NCBI GenBank assembly: GCA_944325185.1 | Contig: CALUZA010000009.1 | Coordinates: forward strand, 1 to 64,000 | Reading direction: 5' to 3' | DNA: 64,000 nt | Origin: Candidatus Gastranaerophilales bacterium | GTDB lineage: Bacteria > Cyanobacteriota > Vampirovibrionia > Gastranaerophilales > Gastranaerophilaceae | Shown: positions 17,051 to 25,570 of the stretch, one piece after another | Layout of the letters: every line of letters starts with the position of its first letter | How positions within the stretch are numbered: the first letter of the stretch is position 1 | Made by a program: the position numbers and the translations under genes | The notes under the pieces: generated by a model | What the model was told of the DNA's origin: nothing | Database searches by the model: none | The model's input: the letters and a program-made list of their open reading frames with translations, nothing else

Positions 17051-18031
17051 ATGTCAGTAGTTGGTAGCGTAACAAGTCAATTTACTCCTGAGAACAAAAA
17101 AAGAAATGCTGTAGCCGGTGCTGCGGTCGGCGCAGTTGCAGCAGGTTCAGCAGGTTACTTAACAAAACAAATTGCTTCAGTTAAAGATAATGCAACTCAA
17201 ATCAATGATGATGTATTTGTTCGTGCAGTTAGACAAGCTAATGAAGCGATTAAAGAAGCAGACAAACCATTCCTTAAATTAGATGAATTAAAACAAGCAG
17301 CAGATAAAGCTAAAGCAGCATTAAAAGAAGCAACTGACGATGCGGCAAAAAAAGCAGCTAATGAAGCTTCAGAAAAAGCAGCTAAAGCATTAAAAGAAGC
17401 ACAAGAAAGTCTTTTAAAAGAAAATAAAATAGAAGTAAAAGATGGCATGGATTTGGGCGCTGCAATTAATGATTTAAGAACAAAAGCAAAAGGAGGCTTT
17501 TCTAATTTAGATAATATCATCCTTGCAACTTCTGATTTTGGAAAAAGATTTAAAGAATTAACTAAAGACGGTGCTGAAGTAGGCGCTGATAAGATGAAAG
17601 AATTTGTTAAGGAATATGCTGATTTAGCAGGCAAAAATTCAGAATATGCATTTAAAGATTTTGATCCAAAAACTGTAAACGAAGAATTTTTAAAAGATGA
17701 TGGCAAGGTAAAAGATTTATTTGGCAGAATCAGTAGTGCAGTTAAAAATGGTGAAGAAAATTCCGGTGGATTTAAAACTAAATTAAATAGCTTATTCGAA
17801 TCAGGCAAAACAAAATTAAAAGCTTTAGAAGAAGGTGCAACTGAAGAAGTTAAGAACTTACACGGCATACTTAAAAAAGCAATCAAATCCGCAAAAATGA
17901 AACAAGCTGCAATCTTTGGTGCAATCGGCGCAGTAGTTTTGGGTATAGCTGCTTTCTTGATTTCAAGCAGAGGAAAATCTGCAGCTGAAAAAACAGAAAA
18001 TACAGAAGCTGAAAAAACAGAAAAGGCTTAA
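17051..18031 (+). CDS. Hypothetical Ala/Lys-rich helical protein with hydrophobic ends
   Basis: I do not recognise a family. The 326-residue protein has a short hydrophobic Gly/Ala segment near the N-terminus (about 19-36, AVAGAAVGAVAAGSAGYLTK). A long Ala/Lys/Glu-rich helical middle has repeated AKAALKEA-like phrases at about 80-125. A C-terminal membrane helix lies at about 286-303, followed by a KTENTEAEKTEKA tail. The make-up suggests a membrane-tethered coiled coil, anchored at one or both ends. ATG 17051 is preferred, with GTGAGG nine bases upstream; an in-frame GTG exists at 17036. It is monocistronic, with its own terminator. The low-complexity middle makes similarity searches unreliable. 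Confidence 0.6.
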   Translation: MSVVGSVTSQFTPENKKRNAVAGAAVGAVAAGSAGYLTKQIASVKDNATQINDDVFVRAVRQANEAIKEADKPFLKLDELKQAADKAKAALKEATDDAAKKAANEASEKAAKALKEAQESLLKENKIEVKDGMDLGAAINDLRTKAKGGFSNLDNIILATSDFGKRFKELTKDGAEVGADKMKEFVKEYADLAGKNSEYAFKDFDPKTVNEEFLKDDGKVKDLFGRISSAVKNGEENSGGFKTKLNSLFESGKTKLKALEEGATEEVKNLHGILKKAIKSAKMKQAAIFGAIGAVVLGIAAFLISSRGKSAAEKTENTEAEKTEKA

Positions 18032-18060
18032 TAGTATAAATTGAACAAATAAAATTATAA

Positions 18061-18091
18061 AAAATACCAAGGTTAACCTTGGTATTTTTTT
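18061..18091 (+). terminator. Rho-independent terminator
   Basis: A perfect 12-bp stem AAAATACCAAGG/CCTTGGTATTTT with a TTAA loop, followed by T, ends the Ala/Lys-rich gene. Confidence 0.92.
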
Positions 18092-18147
18092 GCTAGTTCG
18101 TTTATACTAAATAATTTTTAAAATATGTTTAAAATTATTTTTTCATA

Positions 18148-18153
18148 TAAAAT
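18148..18153 (+). promoter_or_regulatory. -10 box close to mlaE start, probably leaderless
   Basis: TAAAAT at 18148-18153, inside TATAAAAT, lies 6 bases before the mlaE ATG. No Shine-Dalgarno sequence is seen. There is no TG extension, so this is weaker than the other examples. Confidence 0.45.
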
Positions 18154-18159
18154 AAAAGT

Positions 18160-18957
18160 ATGTTCGAACTAAACAAAACACTTACCTACCAGAGTTTTTC
18201 TTTGCTTTGGGAGGAGATAAGAGATTTTTTAATCACATTAGGCAGAATGGGATGTGATTTTTGCAGTGTTTTGAAATATATTTTGAGGTTGAAGATAAAC
18301 TTTAAAGAGGTTATTGAGCAATCCAAGCGTTTTGCTTATGATAGCATTCCGATTAGCTTAACTATTGTCGGGATGACCTCTGCAATTATTGCTATGCAGT
18401 TGGCACCTGAGTTAGCAAAGCAAGGCGGTGCTGATTATACGGGTATGTTGTCTGCTCTTGTAATGGTTAGAGAACTTGCAGTTGTTATGAGCGGATTTGC
18501 AATTATTTCTATGGTTGGTTCATCTTTTGCATCTGAAATCGCATCAATGTCTGTCACTGAACAACTTAATGCAATGAAGGTTCTAAAGGTTGATCCTATA
18601 GAATATCTTGTTGTTCCAAGGTTTGTTGCAGGGGTTCTTTTTATGCCTGCAGTTTTTATAATTTCTGCAACTTTCGGATTAATATGCGCAGGGTATGTTT
18701 CAAATATTACTGCCGATTTGAGTTTGCTGAATTATTTTACTTCCTTGTGGCATGGTTTATACGTCCGTGATATTTTTATTGCAATTTTAAAGGCATCTTT
18801 TTTTGGCGGAACAATTGCTTTGATTAGTTGTTCATGTGGATATTCAACAAGAGGTGGAGCAAAAGAGGTCGGTATTGCTACCACAAAAGCGGTTGTTTGG
18901 TCGTTTTTAGCAATTGCATTATGGGATTTTATTTTTGCATCAGTATTTTATCTATAG
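18160..18957 (+). CDS. mlaE: MlaE/YrbE-type ABC lipid transporter permease
   Basis: This 265-residue membrane protein has five to six helices. The MlaE family stretches are ELAVVMSGFAIISMVGSSFASEI and EQLNAMKVLKVDPIEYLVVPR, the cytoplasmic coupling helix and EQ/DA motif. It forms the inner-membrane channel of the Mla/MCE system that moves phospholipids between the inner and outer membranes. The next two genes supply the ATPase and the MCE-domain protein in the order E-F-D, as in Gram-negative bacteria and cyanobacteria. The start lacks a ribosome-binding site and has a -10 box close by. Confidence 0.93.
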   Translation: MFELNKTLTYQSFSLLWEEIRDFLITLGRMGCDFCSVLKYILRLKINFKEVIEQSKRFAYDSIPISLTIVGMTSAIIAMQLAPELAKQGGADYTGMLSALVMVRELAVVMSGFAIISMVGSSFASEIASMSVTEQLNAMKVLKVDPIEYLVVPRFVAGVLFMPAVFIISATFGLICAGYVSNITADLSLLNYFTSLWHGLYVRDIFIAILKASFFGGTIALISCSCGYSTRGGAKEVGIATTKAVVWSFLAIALWDFIFASVFYL

Positions 18958-18964
18958 GTAGCTT

Positions 18965-19690
18965 ATGTCTTTAGAAGTAAAAAATTTATCGAAATCATTT
19001 GATGGTAAAAAAGTTTTAAATAATATATCGTTTAAAATTGAAAACGGTCAAACTCTTGGAATAATTGGTTTTTCGGGTTCCGGAAAATCTACCCTTTTAA
19101 AGATTATATCAGGAATTTTAGAAAAAGATTCAGGAGAAATCATATATCCGAAAGATTCTGAGATTGCTATGTCTTTTCAATATAGTGCATTGTTTGATTT
19201 TCTTGATGTGTACGATAATATTGCTTTTCCTTTGGTTGAGAGAAAAGAATTTCGTCTAAAATATACAAAAGATGAGATTTCAAAAATTGTAAGCGAAAAA
19301 TTAAAAATGGTTGGACTCGAAGGCATAGAGGATTTATATCCTTCGGAGCTTTCGGGTGGTATGCAAAAAAGAGTCGGTTTTGCAAGGGCGATAGTTACAA
19401 ATCCGAGAATTATTTTATATGATGAACCGACAGCGGGACTTGATCCTGTGACATCTACTATGATTGAAGATTATATTGTTCAATTAAAAAAAGAATTAAA
19501 CGCTTCTTGCGTTGTTGTTACGCACCAACTTTCCACAATTAAGCGTGCGGTCGATTATGTAATAATGCTATATCAAGGTAACATTGTATTTAAAGGTACG
19601 GTGTTTGAGCTTTTGCAAGGTCAAAACGATTATGCAAGGCAATTTGTAAGTGCTTCCATAAATGGACCTATGAATATAGCTACGAGGTAA
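18965..19690 (+). CDS. mlaF: MlaF-type ABC lipid transporter ATPase
   Basis: This 241-residue ATPase has Walker A GFSGSGKST (about residues 36-44), the Q loop AMSFQYSALFDFLDVYDN, signature LSGGMQKR, Walker B IILYDEPTAGLDP and the H loop VVVTHQ. It powers lipid transport through MlaE. The FDFLDVYDNIAFPL segment after the Q loop is typical of MlaF. The gene starts seven bases after mlaE and is followed 11 bases later by mlaD. Confidence 0.95.
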   Translation: MSLEVKNLSKSFDGKKVLNNISFKIENGQTLGIIGFSGSGKSTLLKIISGILEKDSGEIIYPKDSEIAMSFQYSALFDFLDVYDNIAFPLVERKEFRLKYTKDEISKIVSEKLKMVGLEGIEDLYPSELSGGMQKRVGFARAIVTNPRIILYDEPTAGLDPVTSTMIEDYIVQLKKELNASCVVVTHQLSTIKRAVDYVIMLYQGNIVFKGTVFELLQGQNDYARQFVSASINGPMNIATR

Positions 19691-19701
19691 AAGGAATTAA
19701 A

Positions 19702-21066
19702 ATGGATAAAAAAGGAAAATATTCATCATCTTTAAAGGTCGGTATACTAACTTTAACTGCAATATCAATATTGATATTTACGGTTTTGTGGGTTAAAGGC
19801 AGAAGTTTGTCCGGTGGGGAACGTATAGATATAGCATTTAAAGATGTAAATGGTATGCGTCCTGGGTCTGCTGTTCAAATGATGGGACTTAGAATAGGTC
19901 AAGTTGAAGAAATAACTCCTGTTATACAAGGTAAAGATAGCTATGTCAAATTGAGATTTGTTGTAACCGAAAAAGGTGTGAAAATTCCTTATGCTTCAAC
20001 TATCTCAATTCAGCAATCAGGAATAATTGGAGAACAATTTTTAGAAGTTACTCCTCCGAAGACCGAATATATTTACGGAGAAATTAATAAAACAACAACA
20101 GATATTCAAAAAAATCAGCCGATTTATATGGAGCTGTCCGATGGAGTTGTTGAAATTGGAAAGGTTTTAGATGTTGAAGTTTTGAAAAAATCTCAATTAC
20201 CGTACGAGATAAGGCAAAAAATCAAAACTAAAAATGTTGTAAAACTTGCATACACTATTGATTTGCCGGGGTTAATCCTTGAAGAAGATATGCTTGGAAT
20301 AAAAACAAGCAAAGATAAATTGATGTTTTATGTTACAGATGGTGAAATTCCGATAACACCAAATAAAAATTTAAAATATACAGTAATAGAACCAATGCGT
20401 TTATCTGATTTTATGGATTTACAATTTAGGGCTGCACGTTCATTGGCTGAAACAAATGATAGAGTGTCTGAAATTTTATCTGATGAATTTATAGGAAGCT
20501 TGAAAAGTTCGGTTGACAATATTCGAATTTTGACTGCAAGCGCAAATACAACTCTTGATAAGGCAACAGTTTTAATTGATTCAAGCAGGCAAGAAATTGA
20601 AACTTTGATTTCGCAATCTGAGGATTTGATTTCAAGCTTAACAAAACTTTCGGATAATTTAAATACTATTGTATCTGATGAAACCTTGAAAAATGATGTT
20701 GTTTCAAGTATTAAGTCGGTTGGAAGAATGTCGGATAATATAAATAAGATTTTAGAAGATTCTCAAACTGCAGAAATAATTTCAAATGCGGATGAAACAA
20801 TGAGAAATCTTTCAGATATTACAAGTTATATAAATGAATATACTAAAGATGAAAAATTGAAAGAAGATATTACAACTACAGTTGGTAATCTTGCAAATAT
20901 AACGGAAAATATATCGAATTTAATCAGTGAATATAATAAATTGGAAGATAGTGAAAAGTTGAAGTTAAGAAGCACTGTAAAAGATGTCTTAATTATCACT
21001 AGAAATGTTAAAAAATTCTCTGAAAAATTAAATAAAAGATTTTTATTATTTAGATTGATGTTTTAA
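19702..21066 (+). CDS. mlaD: MlaD-like MCE-domain lipid-binding protein
   Basis: This 454-residue protein has one N-terminal membrane helix (about 12-30). The MCE domain follows (about 38-125, DIAFKDVNGMRPGSAVQMMG and LRIGQVEEITP). A long periplasmic extension of about 300 residues is mostly helical, with repeated 'SDNLNTI..' and 'TMRNLSDITSYIN' coiled-coil phrases. It is far longer than E. coli MlaD (183) and closer to cyanobacterial and chloroplast TGD2-like or PqiB-like forms, in which the helical tail can form a tunnel. It binds phospholipid in the periplasm and docks on MlaE. AAAGGAA precedes the start. Confidence 0.92.
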   Translation: MDKKGKYSSSLKVGILTLTAISILIFTVLWVKGRSLSGGERIDIAFKDVNGMRPGSAVQMMGLRIGQVEEITPVIQGKDSYVKLRFVVTEKGVKIPYASTISIQQSGIIGEQFLEVTPPKTEYIYGEINKTTTDIQKNQPIYMELSDGVVEIGKVLDVEVLKKSQLPYEIRQKIKTKNVVKLAYTIDLPGLILEEDMLGIKTSKDKLMFYVTDGEIPITPNKNLKYTVIEPMRLSDFMDLQFRAARSLAETNDRVSEILSDEFIGSLKSSVDNIRILTASANTTLDKATVLIDSSRQEIETLISQSEDLISSLTKLSDNLNTIVSDETLKNDVVSSIKSVGRMSDNINKILEDSQTAEIISNADETMRNLSDITSYINEYTKDEKLKEDITTTVGNLANITENISNLISEYNKLEDSEKLKLRSTVKDVLIITRNVKKFSEKLNKRFLLFRLMF

Positions 21067-21068
21067 AT

Positions 21069-22130
21069 ATGACAGTAAATATTAAAAATTATTTTCAAGA
21101 TATACATTATTCAAGGCAAAACGCAGGTTTTGTCTTGAATTTTGGACTTACTTTTTTTGAGTTTTTTTATGGCGTGGTTATTAATTTTAAAAATTTTTTG
21201 TATAAAAAGGAAATTTTAAAAGAAAAAAAAGTTAATGCCTATGTGATATGTGTTGGAAATTTAACTACGGGTGGCGTTGGCAAAACTCCCATTGTCATAG
21301 AATTAGCAAACAAAATCGCAAAAGAAAAAAAGGTCGCAGTTATTTCACGAGGCTATCAAGCCAGGCTTTCAAATAAATATCCGAATGTAATTAAAGATTT
21401 TAAGGGTTTAAAATATGAAAACGGATTATTGTGTGGAGATGAACCTTATCAATTAGCAAAGAAGGTGTTAAAAAATGTTGTGGTTTTGACTTGTAAAAAC
21501 AGGTATTTAGCGGCGCAAGAAGCAATAATCAAGTATGGTTGCGAGGTGATTGTTCTTGATGACGGTTTTTCGAATAGAAAAATAAAAAAAGACAAGATAA
21601 TTTTAGCTATAGATTCTAAAATGAGATTTGGAAATAATTGTCTTTTGCCAAAAGGCCCTTTAAGAGAACCGTTAAATCAAATAAAAAGAGCGGATGAAAT
21701 AATTATTGTAAATAAGGGCGACGTTGAAATTAAAGAAGCATTAGTTTGGGCAGAAAAGTTTAATTTACCTTTAAGCGTATGCACCATGAAGCCTAAAAAA
21801 GTGTATAATGCTGTTACAAAAGCTCAAATTATAGAAAATATTAATGAAAAGCAAGGTATAATTGCTTTTTGTGCCATAGGACAACCTGAACAATTTTATT
21901 CTTTTTTGGAAGAAAAATATATTTTGCTTGATAAAATTTCTTTTGATGATCATCATAATTATTCAAAAGATGATATTAAAAAGCTGATTAAATCCGCAGA
22001 TTATAATGGAACAAGAACATTTATCACGACCCAGAAGGATGAAACAAAGCTTTTTGAGTTAATTCGTGATATTAAAGGATATTCTTTTAATGTTTTAGAA
22101 CTTGAAAATATTATTGAAAAAATTAAATAA
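21069..22130 (+). CDS. lpxK: Tetraacyldisaccharide 4'-kinase
   Basis: This 353-residue protein phosphorylates the 4' position of the lipid A precursor at the inner membrane. It begins with an N-terminal membrane-associated helix. The P-loop is GNLTTGGVGKTP (about residues 61-72). Other LpxK signatures are VISRGYQ, GDEPYQLAKK, LDDGFSNRKIKKD and LLPKGPLREP. It is transcribed with the Mla genes, two bases after mlaD, linking lipid A synthesis with lipid transport. Its 3' end overlaps the convergent regulator gene by eight bases. Confidence 0.93.
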   Translation: MTVNIKNYFQDIHYSRQNAGFVLNFGLTFFEFFYGVVINFKNFLYKKEILKEKKVNAYVICVGNLTTGGVGKTPIVIELANKIAKEKKVAVISRGYQARLSNKYPNVIKDFKGLKYENGLLCGDEPYQLAKKVLKNVVVLTCKNRYLAAQEAIIKYGCEVIVLDDGFSNRKIKKDKIILAIDSKMRFGNNCLLPKGPLREPLNQIKRADEIIIVNKGDVEIKEALVWAEKFNLPLSVCTMKPKKVYNAVTKAQIIENINEKQGIIAFCAIGQPEQFYSFLEEKYILLDKISFDDHHNYSKDDIKKLIKSADYNGTRTFITTQKDETKLFELIRDIKGYSFNVLELENIIEKIK

Positions 22131-23037
22131 GATTATTCATTTCAATGTATTCAACGGCTTCTTCCATTGTATTGAAAATTGGAATTGCGTCGTTTAAAAA
22201 TACGAATTCAAGCGCTTTAAGCACATCTTCGCAGGGTTTTACCAGAATAAACATACCTTCTTTTGAGCTGGTTGCTTTATAAACTTCTGCAAATAGATTT
22301 GCAAAGTTATCTGAGAATATCTTAATATGCTCCATATTGAAAATGATATTTTGTTTGCCTGTTAAAACGTTGGTATTAACTTCTCTTATTATTTTATCAA
22401 CATATTTTTCGTTGTTAATTTTATATAAAGTTAAAGAGCAGATGTTGTCGTTTACGTAGTACCTTGTAAATTCTTCATTTGTCATTTTGTTTGTTGAATT
22501 AGAGATAAATTTTAAAACTTTTTCATGCCACATTGGCGCTTTTGAAATAAATTCATCTATTTCAAGTTTATAAGCGTCTTGTATTATTTTGGGGTTATCT
22601 GTTCCGGATATTGCAATAATTCTAAAATCTCTACCTTCTTCATTTCTTAGTCTGTTTGCTTCAGTAATTAAATCAAATCCGTCTTTGTAATCAGGAAGGT
22701 ATAAGTCTAAAATAAGAAAATCAAAGTTTTTCTTTTTGAATTCAGCCAGCGCTTCTTCTTTGCTTCTTGCGACATATACATTCATACCGATTTTTTCAAG
22801 CATAACGGATAGCTGAAAAATAGAAAGTTCGGTATCATCAACTATTAAAACGTTTGTAATTTCGGCTGTAAAAAAGCTCAGAGGATAATTAAAATAGTTG
22901 AGTTTTCTTTCAAGCGAAATCAAGGCTCTTGAAACTAAATCTTGAGTATCCTCTTCGGCATCAGCAGCAATTTCAATATCAGACAATTTTAAAAGATTAT
23001 CAAATTGTTCTTGTGTAATTCTAATTTCTTTTTCCAT
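22123..23037 (-). CDS. Response regulator with REC and C-terminal STAS-like domain
   Basis: This protein has about 304 residues. The N-terminal 60 form a helical extension. A receiver domain follows, with the acidic pair Asp67-Asp68 (VLIVDDTE), phosphoacceptor Asp111 (LILDLYLPD) and a Thr/Ser switch in AISGTD. The last 100 residues, SLTLYKINNEKY to VEYIEM, resemble a STAS domain (NIIFNMEHIKIFSDNFANL as the core strand and helix). That would couple phosphorylation to protein-protein signalling rather than to DNA binding. No kinase gene is next to it. The ATG at 23037 is preferred; it has a -10 box seven bases upstream and no Shine-Dalgarno. The 3' end overlaps lpxK. Confidence 0.78.
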   Translation of the reverse strand: MEKEIRITQEQFDNLLKLSDIEIAADAEEDTQDLVSRALISLERKLNYFNYPLSFFTAEITNVLIVDDTELSIFQLSVMLEKIGMNVYVARSKEEALAEFKKKNFDFLILDLYLPDYKDGFDLITEANRLRNEEGRDFRIIAISGTDNPKIIQDAYKLEIDEFISKAPMWHEKVLKFISNSTNKMTNEEFTRYYVNDNICSLTLYKINNEKYVDKIIREVNTNVLTGKQNIIFNMEHIKIFSDNFANLFAEVYKATSSKEGMFILVKPCEDVLKALEFVFLNDAIPIFNTMEEAVEYIEMNNLI

Positions 23038-23044
23038 ACAGTAA

Positions 23045-23050
23045 ATTATA
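23045..23050 (-). promoter_or_regulatory. -10 box of the REC-STAS gene, probably leaderless
   Basis: TATAAT on the minus strand (23050 to 23045) lies 7 bases before the ATG at 23037, with no Shine-Dalgarno in between. Confidence 0.55.
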
Positions 23051-23090
23051 CAATTATTTTTTGAAAAATGCCACAACTAAATTTTTATTA

Positions 23091-23096
23091 TATAAT
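23091..23096 (+). promoter_or_regulatory. -10 box of the phosphohexomutase gene
   Basis: TATAAT at 23091-23096 is 27 bases before the ATG. The leader contains AAGGAGC. It is divergent from the REC-STAS promoter 40 bases away. Confidence 0.5.
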
Positions 23097-23123
23097 TATT
23101 TTAGTTAAATTTAAGGAGCTTTA

Positions 23124-24626
23124 ATGGAAAATACCGTAAATACACAGGCATTTGGAAAAAATGATATTAGAGGGATTTTTCCTTCGGAAGTAAATTCAGA
23201 AGTATTTTTTTATGCAGCAAAAGGGTACGTTGCATTTGTCTTGAATGAATTTAAAAAAATAAATCAAGAAAAAAAGCCTAGGGATTTGTTGTTTACGGTT
23301 AGTATGGATGCAAGAGTTCATTCTCTTGAATTAAAAAAAGCTATAATTCAAGGTGTTAATTCAATGGGCGCAAATATCTTGGACTTAGGGCTTGTTCCGA
23401 CCCCTTTAGGTTATTTTTCTGAATTTGCAAAAATTGATTCTGAAGTAACGGAAAACAAAAAAGTTGTCGGCGCTTTGATAGTAACTGCTTCACATAATCC
23501 TCCGGAATATAACGGTTTAAAAATGACGTTTAACAAACAAAGTTTAAACGAAGAGCAAATTAAAGAAGTTAAGCGTTTAACTTTGGAAGTACACCAAAGC
23601 AGCTGTGGCTATAGGCAAATTATATCGGGTTTTGTTAAAACTTACGATATAGTTTCTAATTATCAAAGTAAAATTTCTGACATGTTTGGAAAAATAGGGA
23701 CAGGAATTAAGGTTGTAGTTGATAGTGCAAATGCTACGGGCGGAATTGTTGCGCCTCAATTATACAGAGATTTGGGCTGTGAAGTTGTGGAATTATTTTC
23801 TGAACCCGATGGTAATTTTCCAAATCATCATCCAAATCCTTCAGATATTAAAACTCTGGAAACTATAGTCCAAAAAGTTAAAGAAGAAAAAGCGGACATC
23901 GGAATAGCTTTTGACGGTGATTCAGATAGAATTGGAGCGATTGCAGACGATGGAACAATTATCTCCGGTGATAAGTTGTTATATATTTATGCGCAAGATC
24001 TTATCAAAACTCTTGCACCCAGGGGAGAAAAGCCGGTTGTAGTTTCGGAAGTTAAATGTTCTCAAGTTTTATATGATAAAATTGATGAAATGGGCGGAAT
24101 TTCGGTTATGACTAAAACCGGCCATGGTTATATTAAATCTATGATGAGAGAAAAAAATGCGCTTTTAGCGGGCGAAATGTCCGGTCATACGTTTTTTAAA
24201 GACAGATATTACGGTTATGATGATGCAATATATGCAGGTTGCAGGTTAATTGAAATAGTGGCAAAAAATAAAAAAATAAATCCTAATTTTAAATTGACTG
24301 ATTTATTGGAACCATTCGGTGCTGTTTGTCTTTCAAATGAAGTGCGTTTAAAATGCCCTAACGAATTTAAGAAAGAAGTTCTTGAAAAATTAAAAGGTTT
24401 AATTAATGATGAGCTTTTCAATTCAAAAATTAAAGAAATCATAACCATTGACGGTCTTAGAATTATTTTTGAGGACGGTTTTGCACTTATTCGTCAAAGT
24501 AATACCGAACCTGTTTTTACATTGAGATTTGAAGCAAAAACAAAGGAAAAATGCGAACAATATAAAAATACACTGGTCGATTTAACTTGTAATATAGTAG
24601 AAGAAATGACTTTGAAAAAGGTATAA
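23124..24626 (+). CDS. manB: Phosphomannomutase/phosphoglucomutase
   Basis: This 500-residue protein is an alpha-D-phosphohexomutase. The active-site serine loop is TASHNPPEYNG (Ser123). The metal-binding loop is FDGDSDRIGA (about 266-271). The sugar-binding loop GEMSGHTFFKD and phosphate-binding RQSNTEPVFTLRFEA complete the four domains. It interconverts hexose 1- and 6-phosphates for LPS, exopolysaccharide or glycogen precursors. The C-terminal RQSNTEP variant is typical of AlgC-type dual-specificity enzymes, but mannose versus glucose preference cannot be read here. AAGGAGC supports the start. Confidence 0.9.
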   Translation: MENTVNTQAFGKNDIRGIFPSEVNSEVFFYAAKGYVAFVLNEFKKINQEKKPRDLLFTVSMDARVHSLELKKAIIQGVNSMGANILDLGLVPTPLGYFSEFAKIDSEVTENKKVVGALIVTASHNPPEYNGLKMTFNKQSLNEEQIKEVKRLTLEVHQSSCGYRQIISGFVKTYDIVSNYQSKISDMFGKIGTGIKVVVDSANATGGIVAPQLYRDLGCEVVELFSEPDGNFPNHHPNPSDIKTLETIVQKVKEEKADIGIAFDGDSDRIGAIADDGTIISGDKLLYIYAQDLIKTLAPRGEKPVVVSEVKCSQVLYDKIDEMGGISVMTKTGHGYIKSMMREKNALLAGEMSGHTFFKDRYYGYDDAIYAGCRLIEIVAKNKKINPNFKLTDLLEPFGAVCLSNEVRLKCPNEFKKEVLEKLKGLINDELFNSKIKEIITIDGLRIIFEDGFALIRQSNTEPVFTLRFEAKTKEKCEQYKNTLVDLTCNIVEEMTLKKV

Positions 24627-24678
24627 AAAATATACTTTAATTCTAATACTTACTTCCAAGAAAAAATCATTAAAGACC

Positions 24679-24687
24679 TGATATAAT
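24679..24687 (+). promoter_or_regulatory. Extended -10 promoter, probably leaderless
   Basis: TGA-TATAAT at 24679-24687 is a perfect extended -10 box exactly 6 bases before the ATG at 24694. There is no room for a Shine-Dalgarno sequence. Confidence 0.65.
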
Positions 24688-24693
24688 ATCATT

Positions 24694-25545
24694 ATGTTTA
24701 GAATAAATTTTATAATTTTTATAATGTTTTTATGTTTGGGCACCAATTTTTCTTTTGGAGCACAAAGCCCTGTAAGTGAACAAATTTCAAAAATAGAAAA
24801 TTCTATTTGGGGATTTGAATATTCTAAGGATGATAATGCAAAAAGAATTTCAAGAATTGAAAATAATGTTTTTGGTACAACAAATTCTAAGCTGTCAATT
24901 GAACAGAGAATTAAAAAATTAAACGAAGCAATGGGTTTTGAAAGTTATGAAGACAGTATAAAGCCTGCTTATGAAATAAATTCAGATGAAGTCGCAGGAA
25001 TTAATTATCCTCAAATTGATACTTTGGAATATCAACTTTTTAATTCAACATACGAAAAGGAAAATATATATAAAAGATTAGACAGGCTTGAAAAAAAGAT
25101 ATTTGGTTCAACTCAAGAGGGCGATTTGGCTTCAAGAACAGACAGATTGAAAGCTTATGTTAGAAAAGATGTAGTTGCGCAAAATCCTTCATACCATGTT
25201 GAACAACCATATAGTCCTACTAAAGATATAGAACAATATATGGGGTCACAGAATAAATATGAAAATTCTGATATGCATATTCAATTATCGGGACTCGAGA
25301 CTCTTTTGTTTTCAAAAACATATTCGCAAGATCCTGTAGGCTTGAGGTTAAATCGTCTTGAAAGAAAGATTTTTCAGAGAGATTTTTCATCCGACGACGA
25401 TTATTTAAGAATGCAAAGGCTTCAAGCTGCAGCAAATGCTCAACAAACAGCAAAACTATATGAAGCAAACAAAATTCAAAAATTTACTTCAACAGGACTC
25501 CAGATAGGTTCAATAATTTTGATGATTTTGGCTTTGATTTTATAG
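24694..25545 (+). CDS. Exported hypothetical protein with three ~50-residue repeats
   Basis: This 283-residue protein has a signal peptide (about 1-22, ending FSFGA) and a C-terminal membrane helix (about 265-283). Between them are three copies of a motif of about 50 residues with the pattern LExxxFxxxYxxxxxxxRLxRLExxIFG. They begin near ISKIENSIWGFEY, IDTLEYQLFNSTY and LSGLETLLFSKTY. Each copy contains an amphipathic RLxRLE helix followed by a Phe-rich turn. The likely location is the periplasm or outer surface, tethered by the C-terminus. I know similar RLxRLE/FG repeats from this lineage but no function. Translation is probably from a leaderless mRNA. bioF follows from its own promoter. 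Confidence 0.65.
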   Translation: MFRINFIIFIMFLCLGTNFSFGAQSPVSEQISKIENSIWGFEYSKDDNAKRISRIENNVFGTTNSKLSIEQRIKKLNEAMGFESYEDSIKPAYEINSDEVAGINYPQIDTLEYQLFNSTYEKENIYKRLDRLEKKIFGSTQEGDLASRTDRLKAYVRKDVVAQNPSYHVEQPYSPTKDIEQYMGSQNKYENSDMHIQLSGLETLLFSKTYSQDPVGLRLNRLERKIFQRDFSSDDDYLRMQRLQAAANAQQTAKLYEANKIQKFTSTGLQIGSIILMILALIL

Positions 25546-25555
25546 TAAAAGTTTG

Positions 25556-25564
25556 TGCTATGAT
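25556..25564 (+). promoter_or_regulatory. Extended -10 promoter of bioF, probably leaderless
   Basis: TGC-TATGAT at 25556-25564 lies exactly 6 bases before the bioF ATG at 25571, in the 25-base gap after the preceding gene. No Shine-Dalgarno is present. Confidence 0.6.
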
Positions 25565-25570
25565 AATTTT

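Noticed and set aside
16821-17075. Minus-strand open frame of 84 codons in the serA - 17051 gap
   Set aside because: It covers the serA terminator and the leader of the next gene, is Phe/Leu/Tyr-rich from AT-rich DNA, and has no ribosome-binding site.
17197-17886. Minus-strand frame of 229 codons opposite the Ala/Lys-rich gene
   Set aside because: Its Ser/Ala/Phe-rich product mirrors the codon bias of the plus-strand Ala/Lys/Glu gene. It has no start site, and the plus gene has a ribosome-binding site and terminator.
2718-23037. CRISPR array or cas genes
   Set aside because: I looked for regularly spaced 24-40 base repeats here and elsewhere in the window and saw none. The AT-rich short repeats are ordinary.
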